The notes below the pieces were generated by a model that made no database searches, was not told the origin of the DNA, and saw nothing but the letters and a program-made list of their open reading frames with translations. From Pseudomonadota bacterium (GTDB lineage: Bacteria; Pseudomonadota; Alphaproteobacteria; Azospirillales; Azospirillaceae), in NCBI GenBank assembly GCA_023423695.1, contig JAFAFA010000080.1, positions 18,323 to 82,322 of the forward strand: a stretch of 64,000 nucleotides of DNA. The letters are read 5' to 3'. Below, in pieces: positions 29,733-38,175 of the stretch (its first letter is position 1; each line of letters opens with the position of its first letter). The translations under genes and the position numbers were made by a program.

Positions 29733-29810
29733 AACTTCCGTCGTGTTTAAGTGACGCCGGTTTTGGGGGGCAAAGCCACTGTCGGCACGCTCTTTGGGAG
29801 TTCAGCACAT

Positions 29811-30443
29811 ATGTCCATGCTCGATCTGGACAAGTTCCGCACCACCCCTCTGCAGCATGACCCCTACGACTTCCTGTGCGTTCCCGGCTTCGTGAAGCGC
29901 GATTTTCTCGAGGATCTGCACCGCGACTACCCCGAGGTCGACAGGCCCGGCTCCATCCCGCTGGGCGTCTTCCCGCAGGGGCCGAGCTTCGACCGGCTGA
30001 TCGCTGAACTGAAGGGACCGGAGGTCTGCAAGGCCTTCTCCGACAAATTCGGGCTCGACCTGTCGAACTATCCGACGATGTTCACGGCGCGCGGCATGTG
30101 CCGGCCGACCGACGGCAAGATCCACCCGGATTCGGCCAGCAAGGTCATCACCGTCCTGATCTACATGAACCCGCCCTGGGAGGCGGCCGGCGGTCGCCTG
30201 CGCATCCTGCGCTCCCAGGACCTGGAGGATTACGCCGCCGAGGTTCCGCCGGAGGAAGGCACGCTGATGTGCTTCCGCCGCAGCGACACCTCCTGGCACG
30301 GCCACCACCCTTTCGAAGGCCAGCGCCGCGCGATCCAGATGAACTGGGTCAAGGGTAGCGTCTACATCTGGCACGAGCAGTGGCGCCACCGCATCGGCGC
30401 CTGGGCCAAGGGCGTCTTCGGCGGGCAGCCGAAGGGGTATTGA
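29811..30443 (+). CDS. 2-oxoglutarate/Fe(II)-dependent oxygenase-like protein (second of tandem)
   Basis: A 210-residue protein of the same superfamily as its upstream neighbour. DGKIHPDSASKVITVLIYMN gives the His-x-Asp metal pair, SDTSWHGHHPFEGQRRAIQM the second histidine and co-substrate arginine. The start has YDFLCVPGFVKRDFLEDLHRD, a pattern common in oxygenases that modify nucleotide-linked or cell-wall sugars. The ATG at 29811 has GGGAG 11 bases upstream; the frame is open further up to 29751 without conserved sequence. It ends convergently, 13 bases from the stop of the DNA ligase gene. Confidence 0.78.
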   Translation: MSMLDLDKFRTTPLQHDPYDFLCVPGFVKRDFLEDLHRDYPEVDRPGSIPLGVFPQGPSFDRLIAELKGPEVCKAFSDKFGLDLSNYPTMFTARGMCRPTDGKIHPDSASKVITVLIYMNPPWEAAGGRLRILRSQDLEDYAAEVPPEEGTLMCFRRSDTSWHGHHPFEGQRRAIQMNWVKGSVYIWHEQWRHRIGAWAKGVFGGQPKGY

Positions 30444-30456
30444 AGGGGCACTCCCT

Positions 30457-32046
30457 TCACCCCGCCACCATCGCCGCCAGCGTCTCCAGCCTGTCCGCCT
30501 CATGCGCCGGCTTGTCCCAGCGGATGCGGTGGACGCGCGGGAAGCGCATCGCCAGCCCGCTCTTGTGCCGGTTGGACGGGTGCACGCTGTCGAAGGCGAC
30601 CTCCAGCACCAGACCTGGCTCCACCTCGCGCACCGGGCCGTAGCGGCGGGTGGTGTGGTTGCGCACCCAGCGGTCCAGTTCGATCAGCTCGGCGTCGGTG
30701 AAGCCGGAATAGGCCTTGCCGACCGGCACCAGTTCCTCGCCGCGCCAGACGCCGAAGGTGTAGTCGGAATAATAGCTCGACCGCTTCCCGTGGCCGCGCT
30801 GGGCGTACATCATCACGGTGTCGAGCGTCAGCGCCCCGCGCTTCCACTTGAACCACGGCCCCTTCGGCCGTCCGGCCAGATAGGCGCTGTCGCGCCGCTT
30901 CAGCATCAGTCCCTCGATGCCGTTCTCCCGCGCGCCCTCGCGCAACGTCACCAGCTCGTCCCACCGGTCGAAAGGCACCAGCGGCGACAGATCCATCCGC
31001 CGTGGCTGCACGGTCTCGAACCAGCGTTCCAGCCGGGCGCGGCGTTCGACGAAGGACAGGACGCGCAGATCCTCCTCGCCGTCGAACAGGATGTCGTAGA
31101 GCCGCACCCAGGCCGGCCCGTCGCGCAGCATCTGCGCCGTCACCGTCTTGCGGTTGAGGCGCTGCTGCAGGTCGTTGAAGGGCGCCACCACCCCGTCGCG
31201 CGCCACCAGCAGCTCGCCGTCCAGCACCGCGTCGAAGCTCATGTGGTCGACGATGTCGGGGAAGGCCCCCGACACGTCGTCACCGGTGCGGCTGTAGAGC
31301 CGCCGCTCGCCGCCGCGCGCCACCATCTGCACGCGGATGCCGTCCCATTTCCATTCGGCGGCATAGGCGGCGGGATCGAGCCCGGCGCGGTCCTCCTCCT
31401 CCAGCGGATGCGACAGCATCATCGGGCGGAAGCCCGCTCCGGCCCCGGTCGCCGGCCGCTCCGCCCTCCCTTCCAGCCAGGCGAACAGCTCCGCGTAGGG
31501 GGCGGTCAGCCCGTGCCAGACCTCTTCCACGTCATCGACGCTCACCTCCGGCCAGGCCGCCTTGCCCCATTCCGCCAATGCCGTCTTTGCCAGCCGCGCC
31601 GACACGCCGATGCGCAGCGCCCCGGTGATCAGCTTCAGCAGGGCGAAGCGCCCCGACGAGTCGAGCGTGTCGAGCCAGCCCTCCACCAGCCCGATCACCT
31701 GCCCGCGCTTGGCGGCCCGCAATCCCTCCACCACCTCGTCCAGGCTGGGCGGCAAGCTGTTGGCCCGTTCATGGCGTTCGGGCCAGATCAGCGCCACCGT
31801 CTCCGCCAAATCGCCGACATAGTCGTAGGACAGCGACAGCAGCTCCGGATCGACCCTGGTCGCCGCCAGCTCGCGGATTGCCGCCGGCTTGGCCTCGCGG
31901 AAGCTCAAGGCCCCGGTCAGCGCCGCCAGCGCCCAGCCGCGCTCGGGGTCCGGCGCGGTGGCGAAATGCTCGACCAGCAGGCGGATCTTGCCGTTGCGCG
32001 ACGGCATGAAGACCAGCGCGTCGATCAGCGCGGCAAAGCGGTTCAC
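30457..32046 (-). CDS. ATP-dependent DNA ligase, ligase-exonuclease cluster type
   Basis: A 529-residue ATP-dependent ligase. An N-terminal helical DNA-binding domain (about 1-195) precedes the nucleotidyltransferase core. The adenylated lysine lies in AEWKWDGIRVQMV near residue 230; DAVLDGELLV, GIEGLMLKRRDSAY and WFKWKR are motifs III-V, and the OB domain ends with VLEVAFDSVHPSNRHKSGLA. This layout fits the bacterial ligase that sits with a ligase-associated exonuclease, and often with an Lhr-type helicase and a phosphatase, in DNA repair. It starts at GTG 32046 overlapping the exonuclease stop (GTGA). The helicase and phosphatase are absent here. Confidence 0.9.
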   Translation of the reverse strand: MNRFAALIDALVFMPSRNGKIRLLVEHFATAPDPERGWALAALTGALSFREAKPAAIRELAATRVDPELLSLSYDYVGDLAETVALIWPERHERANSLPPSLDEVVEGLRAAKRGQVIGLVEGWLDTLDSSGRFALLKLITGALRIGVSARLAKTALAEWGKAAWPEVSVDDVEEVWHGLTAPYAELFAWLEGRAERPATGAGAGFRPMMLSHPLEEEDRAGLDPAAYAAEWKWDGIRVQMVARGGERRLYSRTGDDVSGAFPDIVDHMSFDAVLDGELLVARDGVVAPFNDLQQRLNRKTVTAQMLRDGPAWVRLYDILFDGEEDLRVLSFVERRARLERWFETVQPRRMDLSPLVPFDRWDELVTLREGARENGIEGLMLKRRDSAYLAGRPKGPWFKWKRGALTLDTVMMYAQRGHGKRSSYYSDYTFGVWRGEELVPVGKAYSGFTDAELIELDRWVRNHTTRRYGPVREVEPGLVLEVAFDSVHPSNRHKSGLAMRFPRVHRIRWDKPAHEADRLETLAAMVAG

Positions 32047-33119
32047 GACGCCTCCCCTTCCCCGGCCTTCTCGGGATCGCCCTCCAAATCCTCGTCCTCG
32101 AAGCCGATCAGCGCCAGGGCGCGGGCGCGGATGCCGCGGCTGGTGGCGTAATGGACCAGCGCCTCCTCCCGGCCATGCGTCACCCAGACCTCCGGCGCGC
32201 CGACATCTTCCAGCGTCTGGCACAGCTCATCCCAGTCGGCATGGTCGGAGATGACCAGCGGCAACTCCACCCCGCGCTGGCGGGCGCGCTGGCGCACCCG
32301 CATCCAGCCCGACGCCACCGCCACCACCGGATCGGCCAGCCGCCGTGCCCAGCGGTCGGCCACCGCCGCCGGCGGCGCCAGCACCAGGGCGCCCTTCAGA
32401 TCCTCCTTCGCCGCCACCGTGGCCGGGCGCAGTTCCCCCAACGCCACCCCCCAATCGCTATAGAGCCGGCACAGCGGCTCCAGCGCGCCATGCAGCCAGA
32501 TCGGCCGGTCGTATCCCGCCGCCCGCAGCAGCGTGATCAGCCGCTGGCATTTGCCCAGTGCATAGACGCCGACCACATGGCTGCGCTCCGGGAACAGCGT
32601 CATCGAATGCAGCAGCTTCCGCACCTCTTCCAAATCAGGCGGGTGGCGGAACACCGGCAGGCCGAAGGTCGCCTCGGTGACGAAGACGTCGCAGGGCACC
32701 GGCTCGAACGGCGCACAGGTGCGGTCGAGACGGCGCTTGTAGTCGCCCGATACGACGACGCGCGATCCGGCATGCTCCAGCACCACCTGGGCGCTGCCCA
32801 GCACATGGCCGGCCGGGACCAGCCGCACCCCGACGTCGCCGATGCGCAGGGTTTCGCCATAGTCCAGCGGCTGCAGGTTTTCCCCCACGCCTGCGCCCAT
32901 CCGCTGTCGCATGATGGCGAGCGTGCCCGGAGTCGCCAGCACATGACGGTTGCCGGGCCGGGCATGGTCGGAATGGCCGTGGGTGACGACCGCGCGCTCC
33001 ACCGGGCGCACCGGGTCGATGTAGAAGCCTCCCGGCTCGACATAGAGCCCTTCCGGAAGGACCTTGATCCACCTGTCGGGGTGGGGGCGATCTGGATTGG
33101 ATTGGTGTGCAGCGGACAT
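32043..33119 (-). CDS. ligase-associated DNA exonuclease (metallo-beta-lactamase/beta-CASP fold)
   Basis: A 358-residue MBL-fold nuclease. The metal site motif is VVTHGHSDHARPGN (residues about 45-58), with further histidines in AGHVLGSAQVVLE, the aspartate in VVVSGDYKRRLD, and LVISDHADWDEL and VWVTHGREEALVHY toward the end, typical of the beta-CASP family that resembles mRNA 3'-end processing factors. It is annotated in other genomes as the exonuclease partner of the bacterial ATP-dependent ligase, which follows it with a four-base overlap here. Start ATG 33119 is chosen because the domain begins soon after; the longer frame overlaps psuG's start region. Confidence 0.9.
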   Translation of the reverse strand: MSAAHQSNPDRPHPDRWIKVLPEGLYVEPGGFYIDPVRPVERAVVTHGHSDHARPGNRHVLATPGTLAIMRQRMGAGVGENLQPLDYGETLRIGDVGVRLVPAGHVLGSAQVVLEHAGSRVVVSGDYKRRLDRTCAPFEPVPCDVFVTEATFGLPVFRHPPDLEEVRKLLHSMTLFPERSHVVGVYALGKCQRLITLLRAAGYDRPIWLHGALEPLCRLYSDWGVALGELRPATVAAKEDLKGALVLAPPAAVADRWARRLADPVVAVASGWMRVRQRARQRGVELPLVISDHADWDELCQTLEDVGAPEVWVTHGREEALVHYATSRGIRARALALIGFEDEDLEGDPEKAGEGEAS

Positions 33120-33171
33120 GCGTCCTAATATAGGGCGTTCTAACCGCCCCCCAACATCGGAGACACAGCGC

Positions 33172-34086
33172 ATGCACCCGATCCTGCTGCCGACTCCCGA
33201 AGTTGCCGACGCGCTTGCCGCACACCGCCCGGTGGTGGCGCTGGAATCGACGGTGATCTCCCATGGCATGCCCTATCCCCGCAACCTGGAGACCGCCCGC
33301 GCGCTGGAGGCGGAGGTGCGGGCCGCCGGCGCGCTTCCCGCCACCATCGCGGTGATGGACGGGCGCATCCGGATCGGGCTGGACGACGAGGCGCTGGAGC
33401 GTCTGGCGACCGGCGGCAGCAAAGTGCGCAAGCTCAGCCGCCGCGACCTGCCCATCGCCATCGCGAACGGGGCGCTGGGGGCGACCACGGTGGCGGCGAC
33501 GATGATCGGGGCGCGGCTGGCCGGCATCTCCGTCTTCGCCACCGGCGGCATCGGCGGCGTCCACCGCGGGGCGGAGACCAGCTTCGACATCTCCGCCGAT
33601 CTGGACGAACTGGCCCGCACGTCGGTCTGCGTGGTCTGCGCCGGGGCCAAGTCGATTCTCGACCTGCCCAAGACGCTGGAGGTGCTGGAGACCCGCGGAG
33701 TCCCGGTGCTGGGCTTCGGCACCGAGGAATTCCCTGCCTTCTACAGCCGCCGCAGCGGCCTGCCCGTCGATCATCGCTGTGACAACGCAGCCGAGGTGGC
33801 GGAAATTCTGCGCGCGAAATGGCAGCTCGGCCTGGAGGGCGGCGTGCTGCTGGCGAACCCGATCCCGCCCGCCGACGAGCTTGACGCTGACGCCATGGAA
33901 GCCGCGGTCGCCCAGGCGCTGGCTGACGCGGAATCCAATGGAATCAAGGGGAAGGACATCACTCCCCACCTGCTGGCGGCGCTGGAGCGCATCACCGGCG
34001 GGCGCAGCCTGACCGCCAACATCGCGCTGATCCGCAACAATGCGCGGGTCGCGGCCGGGGTGGCCGCCGCCCTTGCCGCCCCCTAG
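33172..34086 (+). CDS. psuG: pseudouridine-5'-phosphate glycosidase
   Basis: A 304-residue enzyme that cleaves (or reversibly forms) pseudouridine 5'-phosphate to uracil and ribose 5-phosphate. ALESTVISHGMPYPRNLETA at residue 23, PATIAVMDGRIRIGLDDEAL, ATTVAATMIGARLAGISVFA, FATGGIGGVHRGAE and VPVLGFGTEEFPAFYSRRSG are the Indigoidine-synthase-A/PsuG blocks, including the catalytic lysine region in CAGAKSILDLPKTLE. The partner kinase gene psuK is not adjacent. It diverges from the exonuclease gene with only 52 bases between the start codons. Confidence 0.93.
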   Translation: MHPILLPTPEVADALAAHRPVVALESTVISHGMPYPRNLETARALEAEVRAAGALPATIAVMDGRIRIGLDDEALERLATGGSKVRKLSRRDLPIAIANGALGATTVAATMIGARLAGISVFATGGIGGVHRGAETSFDISADLDELARTSVCVVCAGAKSILDLPKTLEVLETRGVPVLGFGTEEFPAFYSRRSGLPVDHRCDNAAEVAEILRAKWQLGLEGGVLLANPIPPADELDADAMEAAVAQALADAESNGIKGKDITPHLLAALERITGGRSLTANIALIRNNARVAAGVAAALAAP

Positions 34087-34202
34087 AACCGAATGGATAG
34101 GCCGTACCTCAGTAGGATTAAGGCTTTAGCCCCGGTCCGGGCTTAAGACCCCGTTAACCGCCTGCGCGCAAATCTGTCGTCATCGAACGAGCGGAGGCTT
34201 CT

Positions 34203-34619
34203 ATGCGCGCACCCAGCAGCACCTCGACCCTGGTTTCCCGGATGATCGCGATGGCCGGCCAAGGCGACGAGGCGTCGGGCATCGCGGAGATGAAGGAGCC
34301 TGCCCACGTGAAGCGCATCGTCTGGGCCTCCCAGGCGGCGAAGCTCCGGGTCTCCCTCTCCTCCCGCACCATCCACGAGATCGAAAGCGCAGTCACCGCC
34401 GACCTGGACAGCATGGAACTGCCGGAAGTGTTCTTCACCTCGGTCGAGGTGGACGGCCATGTGGTGACCTGCGACCTCGACGCCTCCGGCACCGCCTCCA
34501 TCTTCGGGCTGATCGAGGCCCACGAATATGACGATCTGGTCGAAGAGGCCGGCGACGACGCCCTGTTCGGCGTCGATTGGGACGGCGTCTACGTCACCCC
34601 GGCCCGCACCCGGCATTGA
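34203..34619 (+). CDS. hypothetical protein, acidic, 138 residues
   Basis: A strong GGAGG site five bases before the ATG and codon use like its neighbours support a real gene. The product is soluble, with no signal peptide or membrane segment. The central part (about residues 35-115) alternates beta-like sequence (KLRVSLSSRTIHEIESAV, FFTSVEVDGHVVTCDLDASG) and an acidic end HEYDDLVEEAGDDALFG. I do not recognise a family. It stands alone after psuG and ends 59 bases before a long perfect hairpin shared with the convergent RTX gene. Confidence 0.6.
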   Translation: MRAPSSTSTLVSRMIAMAGQGDEASGIAEMKEPAHVKRIVWASQAAKLRVSLSSRTIHEIESAVTADLDSMELPEVFFTSVEVDGHVVTCDLDASGTASIFGLIEAHEYDDLVEEAGDDALFGVDWDGVYVTPARTRH

Positions 34620-34677
34620 TCCCGGGCGACCCGGATCGACATACCGGGTCCATGCATCCGCTCCTTAGGTCCCATTC

Positions 34678-34719
34678 TACGACGAACGCCCCGCAGCCGC
34701 TTGCGGGGCGTTCGTCGTA
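34678..34719. terminator. 18-bp perfect hairpin between convergent genes
   Basis: Arms 34678-34695 and 34702-34719 are exact reverse complements around a six-base loop. Neither side has a T-run, but the symmetrical GC-rich stem between two genes that converge would stop transcription from both sides. It could also be a binding site or remnant of a mobile end, which I consider less likely. Confidence 0.5.
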
Positions 34720-34774
34720 TCGGAGCGAACGTCGAGCCCGCCGCAGGACGGCTGCGACCGCGAAGGACGCATCA

Positions 34775-36115
34775 TCAAAGAATGATGTTGCAGGCCGTGA
34801 GGCTGTCCACCCCCTGCAGGGTGATCTTGAAGTCGGCACGCCCATCCCCGTTGACGTCCCCCTGGACCATGCCGTCGGCCCAGCGCAATTCGCCCGCCTT
34901 CCGGTCGAAGTCGGCGCCGCCGATGAAGGTGAAGGACTGATCGCCACGCCGGCGGGTGTTGGCGTCGATGTCGTGCAGATCCAGGGTGTCGTCCGGGGCG
35001 AAATCCACAATGGTGTCGTGCTGCGCGCCCTTGCCGATTTCCCGGACGGACCGGAACACGAACCGGTCGGCACCGTCGCCGCCGGCGAGCAGATCGGCGC
35101 CCTCGTCGCCCCGGATCAGATCGTCACCGGCGCTGCCGAGCAGGGTGTCGTCGCCACGGTCGCCCAGCAGCGTGTCGTCGCCGAGCCCGCCGACCATCAG
35201 TTCCGCCTTCCTTGAGCCGCGGAGGGTATCGTCGCCGCCGAAGCCGAGGACGGCGTGGTTGCCCCTCTTCGCGTTCGACACCAGCGTTTCGCCCTCGGCC
35301 GTCCCGGTGTCGAAGCGCCAGCCCTCCTTGAAAAGCCAGCTGTAATCGACGCCGGTGGCCTCATCCGCCGCCGCCAGGAAATTCGCGCGAGCCTGCTCCG
35401 GGGTGGTCGCCGCCTCCTTGGAGATCAGGCTTTGCCAGAAGCGGGCGTAGTTGTCCTCGCCGAAATCCTCGTAGAGGCGGTGGAGGAGCGATCCGGCAAG
35501 GTCGGCTCCGCTGAGCCCATAGGGATTCTCCGGGCCCGTATCGGTGACGAGCGTGTTGCGCCAGGTGAGGTTGGGGTTCGAAAAATAGAGCTGGGCCATG
35601 TCCTGCTGAACGGCCGAAACCAGTTGGTCCCAGTCCATGCCGTTGAAGGAGAGGCCGTCCACACCGGTGGCCTCCATCGAGAGAAAGCGGTTCTCGATGG
35701 CGAAGCCGGTGGTGAAGGGTGGCAGCGTGTTGAGCGGCTGGTCGTAGAACCAGAAATTCCGGCCGAGTTCGTAGAAGAGAACCTGATCGTAGAGCCCGGC
35801 ATCCCGCACGCCGTCGTAGAGGATGTTGAAATACTCGGGCATGATCTCGATGCCCGTCAAGCCGAGGAACCCGCAGCCGGCCCCGCAGGTATCCTGCACT
35901 TCGGCGATCGTGGCCTTGCCGTTGTAGGTGAAGTAGGGTGACGGGATGCGACCCGTGATGCGCGAATAGAAATCGTAGGCCTCGTCCAGCTTGGCGACGA
36001 TGTCCTGCATCACTCCGGCATCGAGATTTGACGACTGGGTGAGGAGGACGATGTTTCGTCCCTCCCACGCTGTCCGTTCGAGCACCTCCCCGTACATCGA
36101 CGTATAGGCAACCAC
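34775..36115 (-). CDS. secreted RTX calcium-binding protein with zincin-like N-terminal region
   Basis: A 446-residue protein without a Sec signal. Residues 1-280 form a domain with FYELGRNFWFYDQP, which looks like a zincin helix where the first histidine of HExxH is replaced by tyrosine and the second by arginine. Residues about 290-350 hold GGxGxD-type RTX nonapeptides (VGGLGDDTLLGDRGDDTLLG). The last 95 residues match the serralysin C-terminal domain, with QGDVNGDGRADFKITLQGV, the type I secretion signal region. It is thus probably exported by an ABC exporter. The GTG at 36115 has GGAGG six bases upstream. No exporter genes are adjacent. The exact enzymatic role, if any, is unclear. Confidence 0.82.
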   Translation of the reverse strand: MVAYTSMYGEVLERTAWEGRNIVLLTQSSNLDAGVMQDIVAKLDEAYDFYSRITGRIPSPYFTYNGKATIAEVQDTCGAGCGFLGLTGIEIMPEYFNILYDGVRDAGLYDQVLFYELGRNFWFYDQPLNTLPPFTTGFAIENRFLSMEATGVDGLSFNGMDWDQLVSAVQQDMAQLYFSNPNLTWRNTLVTDTGPENPYGLSGADLAGSLLHRLYEDFGEDNYARFWQSLISKEAATTPEQARANFLAAADEATGVDYSWLFKEGWRFDTGTAEGETLVSNAKRGNHAVLGFGGDDTLRGSRKAELMVGGLGDDTLLGDRGDDTLLGSAGDDLIRGDEGADLLAGGDGADRFVFRSVREIGKGAQHDTIVDFAPDDTLDLHDIDANTRRRGDQSFTFIGGADFDRKAGELRWADGMVQGDVNGDGRADFKITLQGVDSLTACNIIL

Positions 36116-36375
36116 GACCGTCCTCCATGGTTGATTGACTTCTTGTCCATGAAGTGTTCGCCGGCAACCGCAGGCTGTCGATTGCGGCTTGGGATGGGGT
36201 ATGGCAAGCCGGACTAATCACCTCGCCGCCGAGTTCAATCGGGCGGAGTGACGCCGCACCCCCATCGCTCATCCGGAACGCTCCGGTAGGGGGGCGAACC
36301 GCCGCGGAACGGGGAACGGCCGCGGCTGTTCTCCCGGCTACACCCACGCCCTTCCCCATTTGGGAGACACCATCC

Positions 36376-37479
36376 GTGTCAGCCGCCTCCGCCAAGCCCC
36401 TGCCCTATTCGCCGTCGCTCGAAAGCCCCGATCCCGATGAAGCCCGGCTCTTCGACGAGTTGGCGGAGACGATGCTGTCGATCAGCCGCAAGACCTACGA
36501 GGACAGCGGCCACGCCAACCGCAGCGTCCATGCCAAGAGCCACGGCCTGCTGATCGGCCGGCTCGACGTGCTGGACGATCTGCCGGCCGAGCTGGCGCAG
36601 GGGCTGTTCGCGCGGGCGGAGAGCTATCCGGTGATCCTGCGGCTGTCGACGACGCCGGGCGACATCCTGCCCGACAGCGTGTCGACCCCGCGCGGTCTGG
36701 CGGTGAAGGTGCTGGGCGTGACCGGCGAGCGGCTGCCGGGGTCGGAGGATCAGGCGACCCAGGATTTCGTCATGGCCAATGCCCCGGTCTTCTCGGCCCC
36801 CGACGCCAGGCAGTTCCTGTCGACGCTGAAGCTGCTGGCCGCCACCACCGACCGGGCGGAGACGGCAAAGAAGGCGCTGTCCGCGACGCTGCGCGTCGCC
36901 GAACGGGTGGTGGAGGCCTTCGGCGGCGAGAGCGCCACCCTGAAGACCCTGGGCGGCCACCCCGCAACCCACATCCTGGGTGAAACCTTCTACAGCCAGG
37001 CGGCCCTGCGCCACGGCGCCCATGTCGCCAAGCTGCAGATCGTCCCCGTCTCGCCCAACCTGACGGCGCTGACCGATGCGCCGCTGACCGTCAACGGCAA
37101 GCCCGACGGCCTGCGCGAGGCGGTGGTGGAGTTCTTCCGCGACCAGGAAGCGGTCTGGGAGCTGCGCGTCCAGCTGCGCACCGACGAGAAGCGCATGCCG
37201 GTGGAGGACGCCAGCGTGCTGTGGCCGGAGGAGCTGAGCCCCTACCGCAGCGTCGCGCGCATCACCGTGCCGCCGCAGACCGCCTGGAGCGAGGAGCGCT
37301 CCCGCGCCGGCGACGACCGGCTGGCCTTCAGCCCCTGGCACGGTCTGGCCGCGCACCGGCCGCTGGGCTCGATCATGCGCGCCCGCCGCATCGCCTACGC
37401 CCGCTCCTCCGGCTTCCGCATGGAGCGCAACGGCTGCCCGATGCAGGAACCGGCGGCGGGCTACCGGCTGCCGGGGTGA
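36376..37479 (+). CDS. catalase-family protein (small, SrpA-like heme protein)
   Basis: A 367-residue member of the catalase superfamily, shorter than true catalases. RSVHAKSHGLLIGRLDVLDD carries the distal histidine; PVILRLSTTPGDILPDSV and TPRGLAVKVLGVTGERLPGS follow the catalase core; GAHVAKLQIVPVSPNLTALT and MRARRIAYARSSGFRMERNG are toward the proximal heme side. Such proteins occur with stress or envelope genes and may be peroxidases rather than catalases. I chose GTG 36376, preceded by GGGAGA, because the longer open frame upstream has no family similarity. It diverges from the RTX gene. Confidence 0.82.
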   Translation: MSAASAKPLPYSPSLESPDPDEARLFDELAETMLSISRKTYEDSGHANRSVHAKSHGLLIGRLDVLDDLPAELAQGLFARAESYPVILRLSTTPGDILPDSVSTPRGLAVKVLGVTGERLPGSEDQATQDFVMANAPVFSAPDARQFLSTLKLLAATTDRAETAKKALSATLRVAERVVEAFGGESATLKTLGGHPATHILGETFYSQAALRHGAHVAKLQIVPVSPNLTALTDAPLTVNGKPDGLREAVVEFFRDQEAVWELRVQLRTDEKRMPVEDASVLWPEELSPYRSVARITVPPQTAWSEERSRAGDDRLAFSPWHGLAAHRPLGSIMRARRIAYARSSGFRMERNGCPMQEPAAGYRLPG

Positions 37480-37500
37480 GAAGGCGCGGCGGCGCCCCGC

Positions 37501-38046
37501 TCACTGCAGGCTGCGCTGCATCTCCTCGAAGGTGCGGGAGAAGCCGTTCAGCGGGAAATCGATGTCGCGCTTGCCCAGGCGCGGGGAGCTGACGCGGACC
37601 AGGATGGTCGAGCCGTTGCGGAACTGGTCGGCGACGCGTCCGGACACGAAGTTCGGGAACATGCACATGTTCAGCGTCGCGACATGCGATTCGATGCGCG
37701 GCTGGCGGTCGACGCGGATGGCGCAGCGGTCGACCAGACCCTGGCTGGTGGTCAGGAACAGGTGGAAGTCGTTGCCGGTCGGGATGATGCTGAGCGCGAT
37801 GAAGCCGACATCCTTCCCGTCGTCGAACAGGCGGTAGATCATCAGCCGGCAGGTCTTGCTGTCGGTCATCCGGTCGATGTCGCACTGGTTGGTCCAGGCG
37901 CCCTCCGGCCCGAAATCGGCGGCGGCCTTGGAGAAGTCCACGGCGGCGGCAGGCTTGGCGGTCAACAGGCCGGTAGCCAGCGTCAAGGCCAGAACGCCAG
38001 CGGCAGCAGCCACCTTGAACCCACCCAACAGACCCTTTGCACGCAT
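37501..38046 (-). CDS. secreted IalB-like protein
   Basis: A 181-residue exported protein. A signal peptide (about residues 1-35, KVAAAAGVLALTLATGLLTA then a PAAA cleavage region) is followed by a domain with four cysteines: WTNQCDIDRMTDSKTCRLMI, VDRCAIRVDR and LNMCMFPNFV. The W-x-x-x-C start, C-x-(M/L) repeat and periplasmic location resemble the invasion-associated locus B (IalB) family, whose biochemical function is unknown despite the name. It starts at ATG 38046, with GGTGGG and other weak sites upstream, and ends convergently with the catalase-like gene 22 bases away. Confidence 0.72.
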   Translation of the reverse strand: MRAKGLLGGFKVAAAAGVLALTLATGLLTAKPAAAVDFSKAAADFGPEGAWTNQCDIDRMTDSKTCRLMIYRLFDDGKDVGFIALSIIPTGNDFHLFLTTSQGLVDRCAIRVDRQPRIESHVATLNMCMFPNFVSGRVADQFRNGSTILVRVSSPRLGKRDIDFPLNGFSRTFEEMQRSLQ

Positions 38047-38175
38047 CGCCCCGGCTCCCCGCCATCGTTCGTATTAACACGGAATGCGCCATGATAACCG
38101 GCGATGGCGGGGGTGCAAGGCACGAGATGCCGCGCGCCAACCCTGAAGAACGGGCCGATGCTCGGCATCAGGCGG

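Noticed and set aside
34775..36115. RTX protein as an active serralysin-type protease
   Set aside because: The expected HExxH is YELGR, so both zinc histidines are missing.
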